Assembly: GCA_015068735.1 (NCBI GenBank)
Contig: SVJW01000004.1
Location: forward strand, 18,035-82,034
Length of the DNA stretch: 64,000 nt
From: Oscillospiraceae bacterium
GTDB lineage: Bacteria; Bacillota; Clostridia; UMGS1883
Reading direction: 5' to 3'
Part shown: positions 51,504-60,271 of the stretch, in pieces
Numbering within the stretch: the stretch's first letter is position 1
Layout of the letters: each line of letters opens with the position of its first letter
Program-made: the position numbers and the translations under genes
The notes under the pieces: model-generated
Databases searched by the model: none
Told to the model about the DNA's origin: nothing
Seen by the model: the letters and a program-made list of their open reading frames with translations, nothing else

Positions 51504-52883
51504 ATGGGAAACGAAAAAAGAAGCAGCTTCACAGGAAAAATAGGTTTTGTCCTTGCCGCAGCAGGAAGTGCGGTAGGTCTTGGTAATATCTGGAGATTCC
51601 CTTACCTTGCAGCACAGTACGGTGGCGGAATATTTCTTCTTACATACCTCGTTCTTGCGGTAACGTTCGGTTTTGCTCTTATGTCAGCGGAAATTGCATT
51701 GGGAAGAAAAACAGGCCTTAGCGTAGTTGGCGCATTTGCAAAGCTTAACAAGAAATATTCTTTTGTTGGCTATCTGGCGGCACTTGTACCGGCAATCATT
51801 CTTCCTTATTACTCCGTAATCGGCGGATGGGTAATGAAGTATATGTTTGCTTTTGCTACTGAGAATGTAGGAACAATTGCAGGAGCAAGTTATTTTGGGG
51901 ATTTCATAGGCAGTGCTTTACCCCCCATTGGTTGGTTTGCAATATTTATAGGCCTTACAGCTCTTATTGTACTGTTCGGCGTTGAAAAGGGTATTGAAAA
52001 AGTAAGCAAGATTATGATGCCCATACTTATTGTGCTTACAATCGGAATTTCGATTTTTGTTATTACTCGTCCCGGTGCAGGCGAGGGTGTTTATTACTAT
52101 CTTGTTCCGGATTTTTCGAAATTTTCAATAAAAACAGTCCTTGGTGCAATGGGCCAGCTTTTCTACTCTATGTCACTTGCAATGGGTATTATGGTTACAT
52201 ATGGCTCATATATGAAAAAGGATGTTAGCATAGAAAAATCTGTAAGTCAGATTGAAATTTTCGACACAGGTATTGCTTTCCTTGCAGGTCTTATGGTTGT
52301 TCCCGGTGTTTTTGCATTCGGTACAGCGGCTGATATTAAGGCAAACGGTCCCGGACTCATGTTCGGTGTTCTTCCCAGAGTATTTGAAAACTTAGGTACA
52401 GCAGGACAAATTGTAGGATTGGTATTTTTCCTGATGGTGTTCTTTGCGGCACTTACCTCATCGATTTCCCTTATGGAAACTGTTGTATCGGTTATTTGCG
52501 ATAAGTTTAAACTGAAGAGAATTCCTGCATGCTTATGCGTGTTCGTTTTCTGCATGGTTGTAGGACTTCCCTCTTGCTTCGGATTCAGCATATGGTCTGC
52601 AGTGAAGCCTATCGGAATGGATATTCTCACATTCTTTGACTTTATCACAAATAACGTTATGATGCCGATAGTTGCATTCTTTACTTGTATTTTTGTAGGA
52701 TATGTGATTAAACCCAAGGCAATAATTGAGGAAGTAGAGCTTACCGGAAGATTTAAAAGAAAGTCTCTCTTTACTGTGGTAATTAAGTATATTGCACCTA
52801 TTTGTATAGTGCTGATATTGGTTTCTTCCGTACTTAATGCCCTTTCAGATGTTGTCCCTGCACTTAAAATGTTTAAAATATAA
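51504..52883 (+). CDS. Neurotransmitter:sodium symporter (SNF) family transporter
   Basis: Na+-coupled amino-acid transporter of the LeuT/MhsT type (459 aa, about 11 helices). It has the signature GFVLAAAGSAVGLGNIWRFPYLAAQYGGG with the sodium-site residues, VIGGWVMKYMF, and SLAMGIMVTYGSYMKKDVS on helix 6. It lacks the twelfth helix, as many bacterial members do. The substrate is most likely a neutral or aromatic amino acid, but this cannot be shown. It has its own promoter and is followed by a repeated terminator. Confidence 0.92.
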   Translation: MGNEKRSSFTGKIGFVLAAAGSAVGLGNIWRFPYLAAQYGGGIFLLTYLVLAVTFGFALMSAEIALGRKTGLSVVGAFAKLNKKYSFVGYLAALVPAIILPYYSVIGGWVMKYMFAFATENVGTIAGASYFGDFIGSALPPIGWFAIFIGLTALIVLFGVEKGIEKVSKIMMPILIVLTIGISIFVITRPGAGEGVYYYLVPDFSKFSIKTVLGAMGQLFYSMSLAMGIMVTYGSYMKKDVSIEKSVSQIEIFDTGIAFLAGLMVVPGVFAFGTAADIKANGPGLMFGVLPRVFENLGTAGQIVGLVFFLMVFFAALTSSISLMETVVSVICDKFKLKRIPACLCVFVFCMVVGLPSCFGFSIWSAVKPIGMDILTFFDFITNNVMMPIVAFFTCIFVGYVIKPKAIIEEVELTGRFKRKSLFTVVIKYIAPICIVLILVSSVLNALSDVVPALKMFKI

Positions 52884-52891
52884 TATACAAA

Positions 52892-53216
52892 GGACGGTGA
52901 TAGAGTATCACCGTCTCAGACTGTCGAAAAAGTCGGTCAACCGCAAGCAAATTTAAATGCCTGAATTTTTTGTAGGGGTTGGCGATTTTCGACAACCCGT
53001 TAACAAAATTACTGTTTGTAAAAATACGAAAGATAGACAAAGCCCTGAAAATCGCAGTTTTCAGGGCTTTTGCTTGCTTCCGTCCAAGTCAATCTCTACC
53101 GTACCCTCGTACGCCGACGAGCTTGCCTTGAACAGATTTACCTTCCTTTTTCCTCGTCTGCCAGCGTGTCGATAAACCTATCGACACGCTGGGACGGTGA
53201 TAGAGTATCACCGTCT
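52892..53216. repeat. Duplicated terminator hairpin around a 275-bp insert
   Basis: The 25-bp sequence beginning GGACGGTGATAGAGTATC (itself a 10-bp hairpin) occurs at 52892-52916 and 53192-53216, exactly 300 bp apart. Only the second is followed by a T run. The insert holds an imperfect large hairpin (52923-52994, GTCGAAAA/TTTTCGAC), a terminator-like stem (AAAGCCCTGAAAA/TTTTCAGGGCTTT) and a 13-bp stem (CAGCGTGTCGATA/TATCGACACGCTG). No protein is coded. Confidence 0.85.
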
Positions 53217-53251
53217 TTTTGTAAAAAATTTTTTAACAATACAAATAATAT

Positions 53252-53280
53252 TTGTATACATACAATATTTGTGCTATAAT
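53252..53280 (+). promoter_or_regulatory. Promoter of the HtrA gene
   Basis: TTGTAT (53252-53257), 17-bp spacer, TATAAT (53275-53280). Confidence 0.7.
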
Positions 53281-53309
53281 CAAAAATGTCAGTAAAGGAG
53301 GTCTTTTAA

Positions 53310-54818
53310 ATGAATAATGAATTTGAAAACAATATTCACCCTGAGGAGGATGAAAGACTTAAAACTCCTTCTTTCGCGGATCTTGTAAACCCCGAAAGTA
53401 CTCCTGCTACCAATCCGCCGGAAAGCGCATATACTAACACAATTCCCAAGGAACCAGACTCTACGGCAGAGCCTGTTGTGAAGAGTGCAATTCCAGTGAC
53501 AGAGCCCGTAGAAAAAAGAGTAGCTCCGTCACCGGCACCTGAGAAAAAAATTCCGGAATTCAAGGTGACACACACCGTGAAAAAAGGGAAAAATGCATGG
53601 GCAAGATTAGTTGCCATGTCTATTGTGGGCGGAATTTTATTCGGCGCAACGTTTGGGCTTGCCAGCGGATTTGCAAACAGACTTACCGTTCGCAAAGTAA
53701 ATATAGAGCCTACAAAAGTAACGCTTAACAAAGAGCCTTCAGATATTGCAGGAACAAGCAATGTTGCCGTTATTGCGGAGGAATGTATGCCTTCCATTGT
53801 TGCAATTACCAATCACAGCGTGTCGGATGTAATAACATTTTTCGGCACATATCAGCAGGAAAGCACTTCCAGCGGAAGCGGAATTATTATTGGTAAAAAC
53901 GACACGGAACTTCTCATAGTAACAAACTACCATGTTGTTGCAAAAACAAAAGAGTTAAGTGTTGTATTCAGCCCTGTCGAAAAAAGACTTGAAGAACAGA
54001 ATTCCCAAAATAAGGTCACAGATGAGGATATTCCCCATGCAATAGTTAAGGGATATGACACTAATAAGGACCTTGCCGTTATCGCAGTAAAGCTTGATGA
54101 TATTCCGGCAGATGTTCTTTCTCAGATAAAAATAGCAACAATAGGTGATTCTTCAGCCTTGAAACCGGGTGATCAGGTGGTAGCTATCGGAAATTCTCTT
54201 GGCTACGGTCAGTCGGTAACTACAGGAATAATAAGTGCCGTGAACAGAGAAATCACAATGGAAAGTGCCGACGGATATTCCGTTGTAACAAATTCCTTTA
54301 TTCAGACAGATGCGGCAATAAACTCAGGTAACAGCGGTGGTGCACTTCTGGATATGGAAGGAAAATTGATAGGAATAAATTCTGTTAAAATAGCCACTAC
54401 CGGAGTTGAGGGTATGGGCTATGCAATTCCCATCACCGATGTAGAAGAAATAATTGATGACCTTATGGTTCGCCAGACAAGAGATCTTGTGGCTGAACAT
54501 AAGCAAGGCTTTTTGGGAATTGTGGGTGCAGATGTTGATGCTTCCGACCGTGAAGCTTTCGGAATGCCGGTAGGTGTTTTTATCTCCGATGTTACCAAAG
54601 GTCTTGCAGCAGAAAAAGCAGGCATTAAAAAAGGCTATATTATTACAAAGTTTGACGGATATACAATTACGACAATTGCCCAGCTTCAGGAAAGACTTCT
54701 TTATTATGAAGAGGGTGAAAAAGTTATTGTTACTGTAATGATTCCTGAGGAAGACGAATACACGGAAAAAGAGATTGAAGTTACCCTCAGTAATCGTATG
54801 GAAAATATAAATAGATAA
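53310..54818 (+). CDS. HtrA/DegP-like membrane-anchored serine protease
   Basis: Envelope quality-control protease (502 aa). The N-terminal cytoplasmic part is Pro/Glu-rich (about 1-90), one membrane helix follows (about 105-128, AMSIVGGILFGATFGLASGF), then the trypsin-like domain with the triad His in TNYHVVAKT, Asp in NKDLAVIAV and Ser in AINSGNSGGALLD. One C-terminal PDZ domain (about 390-490, with GLAAEKAGIKKGYIITKFDG) completes it. It is of the HtrA/YkdA type found in Gram-positives. AAAGGAGG lies before the ATG. Confidence 0.94.
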   Translation: MNNEFENNIHPEEDERLKTPSFADLVNPESTPATNPPESAYTNTIPKEPDSTAEPVVKSAIPVTEPVEKRVAPSPAPEKKIPEFKVTHTVKKGKNAWARLVAMSIVGGILFGATFGLASGFANRLTVRKVNIEPTKVTLNKEPSDIAGTSNVAVIAEECMPSIVAITNHSVSDVITFFGTYQQESTSSGSGIIIGKNDTELLIVTNYHVVAKTKELSVVFSPVEKRLEEQNSQNKVTDEDIPHAIVKGYDTNKDLAVIAVKLDDIPADVLSQIKIATIGDSSALKPGDQVVAIGNSLGYGQSVTTGIISAVNREITMESADGYSVVTNSFIQTDAAINSGNSGGALLDMEGKLIGINSVKIATTGVEGMGYAIPITDVEEIIDDLMVRQTRDLVAEHKQGFLGIVGADVDASDREAFGMPVGVFISDVTKGLAAEKAGIKKGYIITKFDGYTITTIAQLQERLLYYEEGEKVIVTVMIPEEDEYTEKEIEVTLSNRMENINR

Positions 54819-54835
54819 TTTTTTTGAAAAAAATA

Positions 54836-54864
54836 TTGACTTTAGCGTTTTAGAGTGCTAATAT
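54836..54864 (+). promoter_or_regulatory. Promoter of the aromatic operon leader
   Basis: TTGACT (54836-54841), 17-bp spacer, TAATAT (54859-54864). Transcription would begin near 54871, 26 nt before the leader peptide ATG. Confidence 0.8.
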
Positions 54865-54896
54865 AGTAGCAAGAAATCTTTAAAGGAGAAAAAATC

Positions 54897-54980
54897 ATGA
54901 GCTTATTTGTATTTGCAGCTGCATATTTTTACTTTTACTTTATCATGTCTCAAAGTAAAAGTGATTTGTGCTGCAAATAA
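54897..54980 (+). CDS. Phe/Tyr-rich leader peptide of the aromatic operon (27 aa)
   Basis: Short frame with AAAGGAG 9 nt before ATG. It begins MSLFVFAAAYFYFYFIMSQ: five Phe and three Tyr fall in residues 4-15, with FYFYF and a preceding Tyr in a block. It ends KSDLCCK and the TAA lies just before the terminator region. Such stacks of the amino acids made by the downstream operon are the hallmark of transcription attenuation, where a ribosome stalls when charged tRNA-Phe or tRNA-Tyr is scarce. The codons are TTT and TAC/TAT. Confidence 0.85.
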   Translation: MSLFVFAAAYFYFYFIMSQSKSDLCCK

Positions 54981-55034
54981 TGTGAGTGGGATTTTAAAGG
55001 CTCTGCAGTGACAATCACTGCAGAGCTAATTTTA
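54911..55034 (+). promoter_or_regulatory. Transcription attenuator of the aromatic amino-acid operon
   Basis: Three alternative structures can be drawn. (1) Leader hairpin: ATTTGCAGC (54911-54919) pairs with GCTGCAAAT (54970-54978) and, inside it, ACTTTTACTTT (54931-54941) pairs with AAAGTAAAAGT (54952-54962), covering the Phe/Tyr codons. (2) Antiterminator: TTGT and CTGCA (54966-54975) pair with TGCAG and ACAA (55004-55014). (3) Terminator at 55000-55026. A ribosome stalled on Phe/Tyr codons would open (1) and free the strand for (2), which blocks (3). Confidence 0.82.
55000..55034 (+). terminator. Attenuator terminator before aroF
   Basis: A 12-bp perfect stem GCTCTGCAGTGA/TCACTGCAGAGC with loop CAA and a T-rich tail (TAATTTTATT). 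Confidence 0.9.
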
Positions 55035-55052
55035 TTATATGGAGGAATAAAA

Positions 55053-56054
55053 ATGATCGTAGTAGTAAACAGTAATGCCCAAAAAGAACAGTTTGACAAC
55101 TTAATAAACTGGATTGAAAGCCAGAATGTGCGTGTACACATTTCCTCCGGTGAATATCAGACAGTCCTTGGACTTATCGGCGATACCAGCCGTATTGATA
55201 CAGAACTTTTAGAAGGGCTTGACATCGTAACTCAGGTTACCCGTGTAACGGAGCCTTTCAAGAATGCCAACAGAAAGTTCCACCCCGAAAACACCGTTAT
55301 AGATTGCGGTGGTGTAAAAATCGGTGACGGACATTTCGGCATCATCGCAGGACCTTGCTCCATTGAAAGCGAGGAGCAGATTATAGAGGTTGCCCAAGCA
55401 GTTAAGGCAGCAGGGGCAGACTTCCTCCGCGGTGGTGCGTTCAAGCCCAGAACATCCCCCTACGATTTCCAGGGAATGAGAGCAGATGGACTTAAACTTC
55501 TCGTTCAGGCAAAAAAAGAAACAGGCCTTCCCATCGTAACCGAAATTATGAGTGCCGACCATTTGCATCTCTTTGAGGATGTTGATATAATTCAGGTAGG
55601 TGCAAGAAATATGCAGAATTTCGAGCTCTTGAAAGAGCTTGGAAAAACCAAGAAGCCTATCCTTATAAAGAGAGGCCTTGCAAACACTCTTAAAGAACTT
55701 CTTATGAGTGCCGAGTACGTTATGAGCGAGGGTAACGAGAATATCATCCTTTGTGAAAGAGGTATCAGAACCTACGAAACGGCAACAAGAAATACTTTCG
55801 ATGTTTCCGCAATTCCTATGCTTCACGAATTGAGCCATCTTCCCGTAGTAGCTGACCCCAGCCACGCTTGCGGTATTGCAAGGCTTGTAAAACCTCTTGC
55901 ACTTTCTGCGGCAGCGGCAGGTGCTGACGGTCTTATGATTGAAGTTCATAACAATCCGCAGAAAGCACTTTGCGACGGTGCACAGTCACTTACACCCGTT
56001 CAGTTCAAGGATACTGCAGATTCGGTAAGAAAAGTGCTGGAGGCAATGAAATGA
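55053..56054 (+). CDS. aroF: DAHP synthase (type I-beta, with N-terminal regulatory domain)
   Basis: First step of the shikimate pathway: PEP + erythrose-4-phosphate to DAHP. The 333 aa have an N-terminal ferredoxin-like domain (about 1-70), like the regulatory one of Thermotoga and B. subtilis-type enzymes. The barrel follows, with IIAGPCSIES (metal Cys), GGAFKPRTSPYDFQG, ILIKRG, ERGIRTYETATRNTFD and DPSHACGI. ATG 55053 has GGAGG 7 nt upstream; the earlier in-frame ATG lies inside the terminator. Tyr or Phe feedback through the N-terminal domain is known in relatives. Confidence 0.95.
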   Translation: MIVVVNSNAQKEQFDNLINWIESQNVRVHISSGEYQTVLGLIGDTSRIDTELLEGLDIVTQVTRVTEPFKNANRKFHPENTVIDCGGVKIGDGHFGIIAGPCSIESEEQIIEVAQAVKAAGADFLRGGAFKPRTSPYDFQGMRADGLKLLVQAKKETGLPIVTEIMSADHLHLFEDVDIIQVGARNMQNFELLKELGKTKKPILIKRGLANTLKELLMSAEYVMSEGNENIILCERGIRTYETATRNTFDVSAIPMLHELSHLPVVADPSHACGIARLVKPLALSAAAAGADGLMIEVHNNPQKALCDGAQSLTPVQFKDTADSVRKVLEAMK

Positions 56055-56881
56055 AAATAGCTGTAATCGGTATGGGTCTTATTGGCGGCTCACTGGCAAA
56101 GGCTTTTATGAATGTAAAAGATGCAGAAGTTTTCGGATACGATCTTGACAATGTTACGGTAGCGAGAGCAAAACTTGAAAACGCAATGAATCACAGCCTT
56201 ACAAAAGAAAATATAGGGCAGTGCGAGTATATTTTTATCGCACTTTATCCCAAGGCTACCGAAGGCTTTTTGGAAGAATTTTCTCCCTTTATATCAAAAA
56301 ATGCCACCGTTATTGACTGTGGCGGCACAAAGAGAGAAATCTGCAGTAAAGGTTTTCAGATGTCGGAAAAATACGGTTTCTGCTTTATGGGTGGACATCC
56401 TATGGCAGGAACGCAGTTTTCGGGATTTAAATATTCCCGTGCATCAATGTTTCAGAATGCATCCATGATTCTTGTTCCTAAGAAAGATGAAACAATCGAA
56501 ACTCTTGAACGTATAAAGAAAGTTCTCGTGGCAATCGGTTTTAAGAGTGTGACGGTTAGCTCAGCAGAGGAACACGACAGAATTATTGCATATACATCTC
56601 AGCTTGCTCACGTTGTGTCAAATGCATATGTAAAAAGCCCCAATTCCCGTGTTCATAAAGGGTTTTCGGCAGGAAGCTACAAGGACTTGACCCGTGTGGC
56701 AAAGCTTAACCCCGGTATGTGGACGGAGCTTTTTATGGAAAACGGCGACAATCTTACATTTGAGATTGATAATATTATTGCAGAGCTTCAGAAATACAGC
56801 GATGCCATCAAAGCAGGGGATAAAGAAAAACTGTATAATCTCCTTGATGAGGGCTCAAAAATAAAAGAAAGTATTGGTTAA
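56051..56881 (+). CDS. tyrA: Prephenate dehydrogenase
   Basis: NAD-dependent oxidative decarboxylation of prephenate to 4-hydroxyphenylpyruvate, on the route to tyrosine (276 aa). It shows the dinucleotide fold KIAVIGMGLIGGSLAKAF, GGTKREI, GGHPMAGTQFSG (substrate/active-site His) and EEHDRIIAYTSQLAHVVSNA. No C-terminal ACT domain is present. It overlaps aroF by 4 bases (ATGA), so it is translationally coupled. It leaves only the transamination step to be supplied elsewhere. Confidence 0.95.
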   Translation: MKIAVIGMGLIGGSLAKAFMNVKDAEVFGYDLDNVTVARAKLENAMNHSLTKENIGQCEYIFIALYPKATEGFLEEFSPFISKNATVIDCGGTKREICSKGFQMSEKYGFCFMGGHPMAGTQFSGFKYSRASMFQNASMILVPKKDETIETLERIKKVLVAIGFKSVTVSSAEEHDRIIAYTSQLAHVVSNAYVKSPNSRVHKGFSAGSYKDLTRVAKLNPGMWTELFMENGDNLTFEIDNIIAELQKYSDAIKAGDKEKLYNLLDEGSKIKESIG

Positions 56882-56883
56882 TT

Positions 56884-57936
56884 ATGAGAAAAATTACGGT
56901 TAATGCTTCAAAAACTTACGATGTTATAATAGAGCACGGTGCAATTGACCGCATTGGTGAATATGCGATTAGCGTAGGCATCAGCGGAAAAGCGTGTATC
57001 ATTTCCGATTCAAATCTTGCCCCTCTTTATATGGAAAGGGTGAAAACATCCCTTGAAAAAAGCGGTATTGAGGTGTGTCAGTATGTGTTCCCTGCAGGAG
57101 AAGCATCTAAAACGGCAGATACGTTTGTTGATATCCTTAACTTCCTTGCTGAAAATCACCTTTCCCGAAAAGATACTCTCTTCGCCCTTGGCGGCGGAGT
57201 GACGGGCGATCTTACGGGATTTTCCGCAGCAAGCTATATGAGGGGAATTAAGTTTGTGCAGATTCCCACATCGCTTCTTGCCTGCGTTGATTCTTCCGTA
57301 GGCGGAAAGACGGGAATAGACCTTAGAAGCGGCAAGAATTTGGCAGGTGCATTTTATCAGCCTGAAATTGTGGTGTTTGACCCCGATGTACTTTCCACCC
57401 TTCCTAAAGAATATTTCGCAGACGGTATGGCGGAGATTATAAAATACGCCGTTATCAGAGGACGCGAGCTTGATAAATTGATTCTTGAAGATACAGAGAA
57501 AAATCTTGAAGAAATCATTACCCGATGTGTAGAAATAAAAAGAGATGTTGTAAATGAGGACGAATTCGAGGGCGGAGTGAGGAAAATCCTCAACTTCGGA
57601 CACACAGCAGGTCACGCCATCGAAGCAGAGGCAGACTACACCCTATCCCACGGAAGATGTGTTGCAATCGGTATGTACATTGTGACAAGGGCTTGGGAAA
57701 AACGCGGGTTGTGCAGAAAGGGAACTTGTGATATACTCGTAAAGATGCTTCAGATGTTCAGCTTAGACACAGAATGTCCCTATTCTCCCGAAACGCTCAC
57801 CGAAAGAGCGAAAAGCGACAAAAAGGCAGACGGTAGCGGTGTTTCGCTCGTAGTTCCTCTGTCAATGGGAGAATGTGAAGTTGTAAAAATCAGTATGGAT
57901 GAGTTCTTATCCATATTAAAGGACGGAATAAAATGA
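56884..57936 (+). CDS. aroB: 3-dehydroquinate synthase
   Basis: Second step of the shikimate pathway (DAHP to 3-dehydroquinate). It is an NAD+- and Zn2+-dependent enzyme of 350 aa with VFPAGEASKT, ALGGGVTGDLTGFSAASYMRGI and QIPTSLLACVDSSVGGKTGID. The metal ligands are Glu in MAEIIKYA and His in LNFGHTAGHAIE, plus another His further on. It starts 2 nt after tyrA and overlaps aroA by 4 bases. Confidence 0.96.
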   Translation: MRKITVNASKTYDVIIEHGAIDRIGEYAISVGISGKACIISDSNLAPLYMERVKTSLEKSGIEVCQYVFPAGEASKTADTFVDILNFLAENHLSRKDTLFALGGGVTGDLTGFSAASYMRGIKFVQIPTSLLACVDSSVGGKTGIDLRSGKNLAGAFYQPEIVVFDPDVLSTLPKEYFADGMAEIIKYAVIRGRELDKLILEDTEKNLEEIITRCVEIKRDVVNEDEFEGGVRKILNFGHTAGHAIEAEADYTLSHGRCVAIGMYIVTRAWEKRGLCRKGTCDILVKMLQMFSLDTECPYSPETLTERAKSDKKADGSGVSLVVPLSMGECEVVKISMDEFLSILKDGIK

Positions 57937-59210
57937 AAGTAATCCTTTCACCTTCAAAATTAAACGGAACAGTTTCTGCCCCACCGTCAAAATCCTGTAT
58001 GCACAGAGCACTTATCTGTGCGGCGGCGGCAGACAAACCTACAAAGATTATATGTAACTCTTTTTCAAAGGATACGGAGGCTACAATGGCGTGTCTCAGC
58101 GCTTTGGGTGCAAGGTTCGAGCATAGTGAGGGCGCGGTTACGGTTTATCCCATAGACCGTAATGAAAATGCAGAGGAGTGTGTTCTCGACTGTAACGAAA
58201 GCGGCTCAACACTGCGTTTTATGCTTCCTTTTGCAGCGGCACTGGGAAGAAAATGCACTTTTATCGGTGCGGAAAGACTGGGACAGAGACCCCTTCTTCC
58301 TCTTTGCCAGGCACTTAATTCCCACGGGGTTACAACCTCTTACGGAGAAAGCTTTCTGCCCTGTAAAATAGAGGGAAAGCTCAGCGGAGGCATATACGAA
58401 ATTCCCGGTGATATAAGCAGTCAGTTCATAACGGGACTTCTTTTCGCATTGGGCGTAATCGGTGGCGGAGAAATCAAGGCGACGACGCCTATTCAGAGTG
58501 GACCTTACATAGATATAACTACCGACATTCAGAATAAGTTCGGGATATCCGTTGAAAAAACAGAAAGCGGATATAAAATTTCCGAGGGGCAGAAATATAC
58601 CTCTCCCGATGTTTTTGAGATTGAGGGTGACCTTTCAAACGGTGCATTCTGGCTTGTGGCAGGTGCAATCGGAAGCGAGGATGAAATCACCTGTACCTCA
58701 CTTCGTGAAGACACTCTGCAGGGAGACGGAAAAATTGTGGACATCCTTACAGAAATGGGTGCAGATATAAACCGTGTGGGGGATAAAGTCACCGTCAGAA
58801 AATCAGATCTTAAAGGCATAGAGATTGACTGCAGTGATATTCCCGACATTGTTCCCATACTTTGCGTAGCGGCAACAGCGGCAGAGGGCAGGACGATATT
58901 TAAAAATATTGAACGCCTTCGTGCCAAGGAAAGTGACCGTGTACAGACCACGGCGGATATGATAAAGGCATTGGGCGGACAGATAGAATTTGACGAAAAT
59001 ACAATCACCGTTACAGGACGCGCTCTCAAAGGCGGCACGGTTTCAAGTGCCAATGACCACAGGATAGCAATGAGCGCGGCAATAGCATCGCTTCGGTGTA
59101 GCGGAGATGTAACCATAGAAACAGCGGAAGCGGTTAGTAAATCCTACCCCGACTTCTACGAGAAATTTATTATACTGGGAGGTAAATGCAATGAGCTTTG
59201 TGACAGGTAA
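57933..59210 (+). CDS. aroA: EPSP synthase
   Basis: Sixth step: shikimate-3-phosphate + PEP to 5-enolpyruvylshikimate-3-phosphate (425 aa). The two inside-out barrel domains show SKSCMHRALICAAAA, DCNESGSTLRFMLPFAA and GDISSQFITGLLFAL (S3P site), RAKESDRV and ANDHRIAMSAA. Because the PEP-site loop is NESGSTLRF rather than the usual NAGTA-type sequence, it appears to be a class II-type variant; whether it is glyphosate-tolerant is not decided here. It overlaps aroC by 20 bases. Confidence 0.96.
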   Translation: MKVILSPSKLNGTVSAPPSKSCMHRALICAAAADKPTKIICNSFSKDTEATMACLSALGARFEHSEGAVTVYPIDRNENAEECVLDCNESGSTLRFMLPFAAALGRKCTFIGAERLGQRPLLPLCQALNSHGVTTSYGESFLPCKIEGKLSGGIYEIPGDISSQFITGLLFALGVIGGGEIKATTPIQSGPYIDITTDIQNKFGISVEKTESGYKISEGQKYTSPDVFEIEGDLSNGAFWLVAGAIGSEDEITCTSLREDTLQGDGKIVDILTEMGADINRVGDKVTVRKSDLKGIEIDCSDIPDIVPILCVAATAAEGRTIFKNIERLRAKESDRVQTTADMIKALGGQIEFDENTITVTGRALKGGTVSSANDHRIAMSAAIASLRCSGDVTIETAEAVSKSYPDFYEKFIILGGKCNELCDR

Positions 59211-60258
59211 TAAAATAAGAATATCGCTCTTCGGTCAGTCCCATTCGGAAGCAATGGGTACAGTGATAGACGGACTTCCGTCAGGTTTTAAAATTGACGA
59301 AGAGAAGCTCGCGGCATTTATGGCACGCCGAGCCCCCGGAAATGACGAATTTTCCACCACCCGTAAAGAGGGGGATAAGGTAAGATTTGTTTCAGGAATT
59401 ACAAATGGCGTTACAAACGGTGCACCTCTTTGCGGAATAATCGAAAATACCAACACCCGTTCAAAGGATTACGAAAACCTTAAAGATGTCCCAAGGCCCG
59501 GCCACGCAGATTTTGCGGCATGGAGTAAATTTGGGGACAACCGTGACGTCAGCGGCGGTGGACAGTTTTCAGGCAGACTTACCGCCACAATGTGTATTGC
59601 AGGCGGCATTTGTAAGCAGCTTTTAGAAGAAAAGGGAATCCACATCGGTGCACACATTGCATCGATAGGAACTAAAAAGGACGACCTTTTCGATGCGGTA
59701 AATGTAAATAAAGAAGATTTTGTAGGCGAAAAATCTTTCCCCGTTATAAACGATGAAAAGGGAGAGGCGATGAAAGAGGAAATCCGCAAGGCTAAGAGTG
59801 AAGCCGACAGTATCGGAGGCACAATCGAATGTGCCATTGTCGGTGTTCCTGCAGGAATAGGCGACACCCTGTTTGGCGGTTGGGAAAGCAAAATTTCATC
59901 AGCAATATTTGCAATCCCTGCGGTAAAAGGCATCGAATTCGGCAGAGGGTTTGAGGCATCCACCCTCAGGGGAAGCGAAAATAACGACGCTTTCAGAATG
60001 AAAGACGGAGAGGTAGTAACTTCCACCAACAATCACGGGGGAATTCTCGGCGGAATATCAAGCGGAATGCCTATAATATTCCGTGCGGCATTCAAACCTA
60101 CTCCTTCAATCGGGAAAGAGCAGGAAAGCGTTTCCCTTTCAAGGAAGGAGAATACAACACTTATAATAAACGGCAGACACGATCCCTGCATCGTAAAACG
60201 TGCGGTGGTATGTGTGGAGGCGGCGGCGGCAATCGTTGCGGCAAATATGATTTTGTGA
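59191..60258 (+). CDS. aroC: Chorismate synthase
   Basis: Last common step: EPSP to chorismate, FMN-dependent with anti-1,4-elimination (355 aa). It shows MSFVTGNKIRISLFGQSHSEAMGTVIDGLP, RPGHADFAAWSKFGDNRDVSGGGQFSGRLTA and GGILGGISSG. The start is within the aroA end, with GGGAGG 9 nt upstream. No fused reductase domain is seen, so an external flavin reductase is needed. Confidence 0.96.
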   Translation: MSFVTGNKIRISLFGQSHSEAMGTVIDGLPSGFKIDEEKLAAFMARRAPGNDEFSTTRKEGDKVRFVSGITNGVTNGAPLCGIIENTNTRSKDYENLKDVPRPGHADFAAWSKFGDNRDVSGGGQFSGRLTATMCIAGGICKQLLEEKGIHIGAHIASIGTKKDDLFDAVNVNKEDFVGEKSFPVINDEKGEAMKEEIRKAKSEADSIGGTIECAIVGVPAGIGDTLFGGWESKISSAIFAIPAVKGIEFGRGFEASTLRGSENNDAFRMKDGEVVTSTNNHGGILGGISSGMPIIFRAAFKPTPSIGKEQESVSLSRKENTTLIINGRHDPCIVKRAVVCVEAAAAIVAANMIL

Positions 60259-60271
60259 AAGGATGAAAAAA

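Noticed and set aside
54865..55052. T-box riboswitch before aroF
   Set aside because: No T-box sequence (AGGGTGGNACCGCG-type), specifier loop or long stem I is visible. The Phe/Tyr-rich frame and alternative hairpins fit leader-peptide attenuation better.
55209..55949. A 246-codon minus-strand frame opposite aroF
   Set aside because: It is complementary to a strongly supported enzyme gene, has no promoter or ribosome site and an implausible composition.
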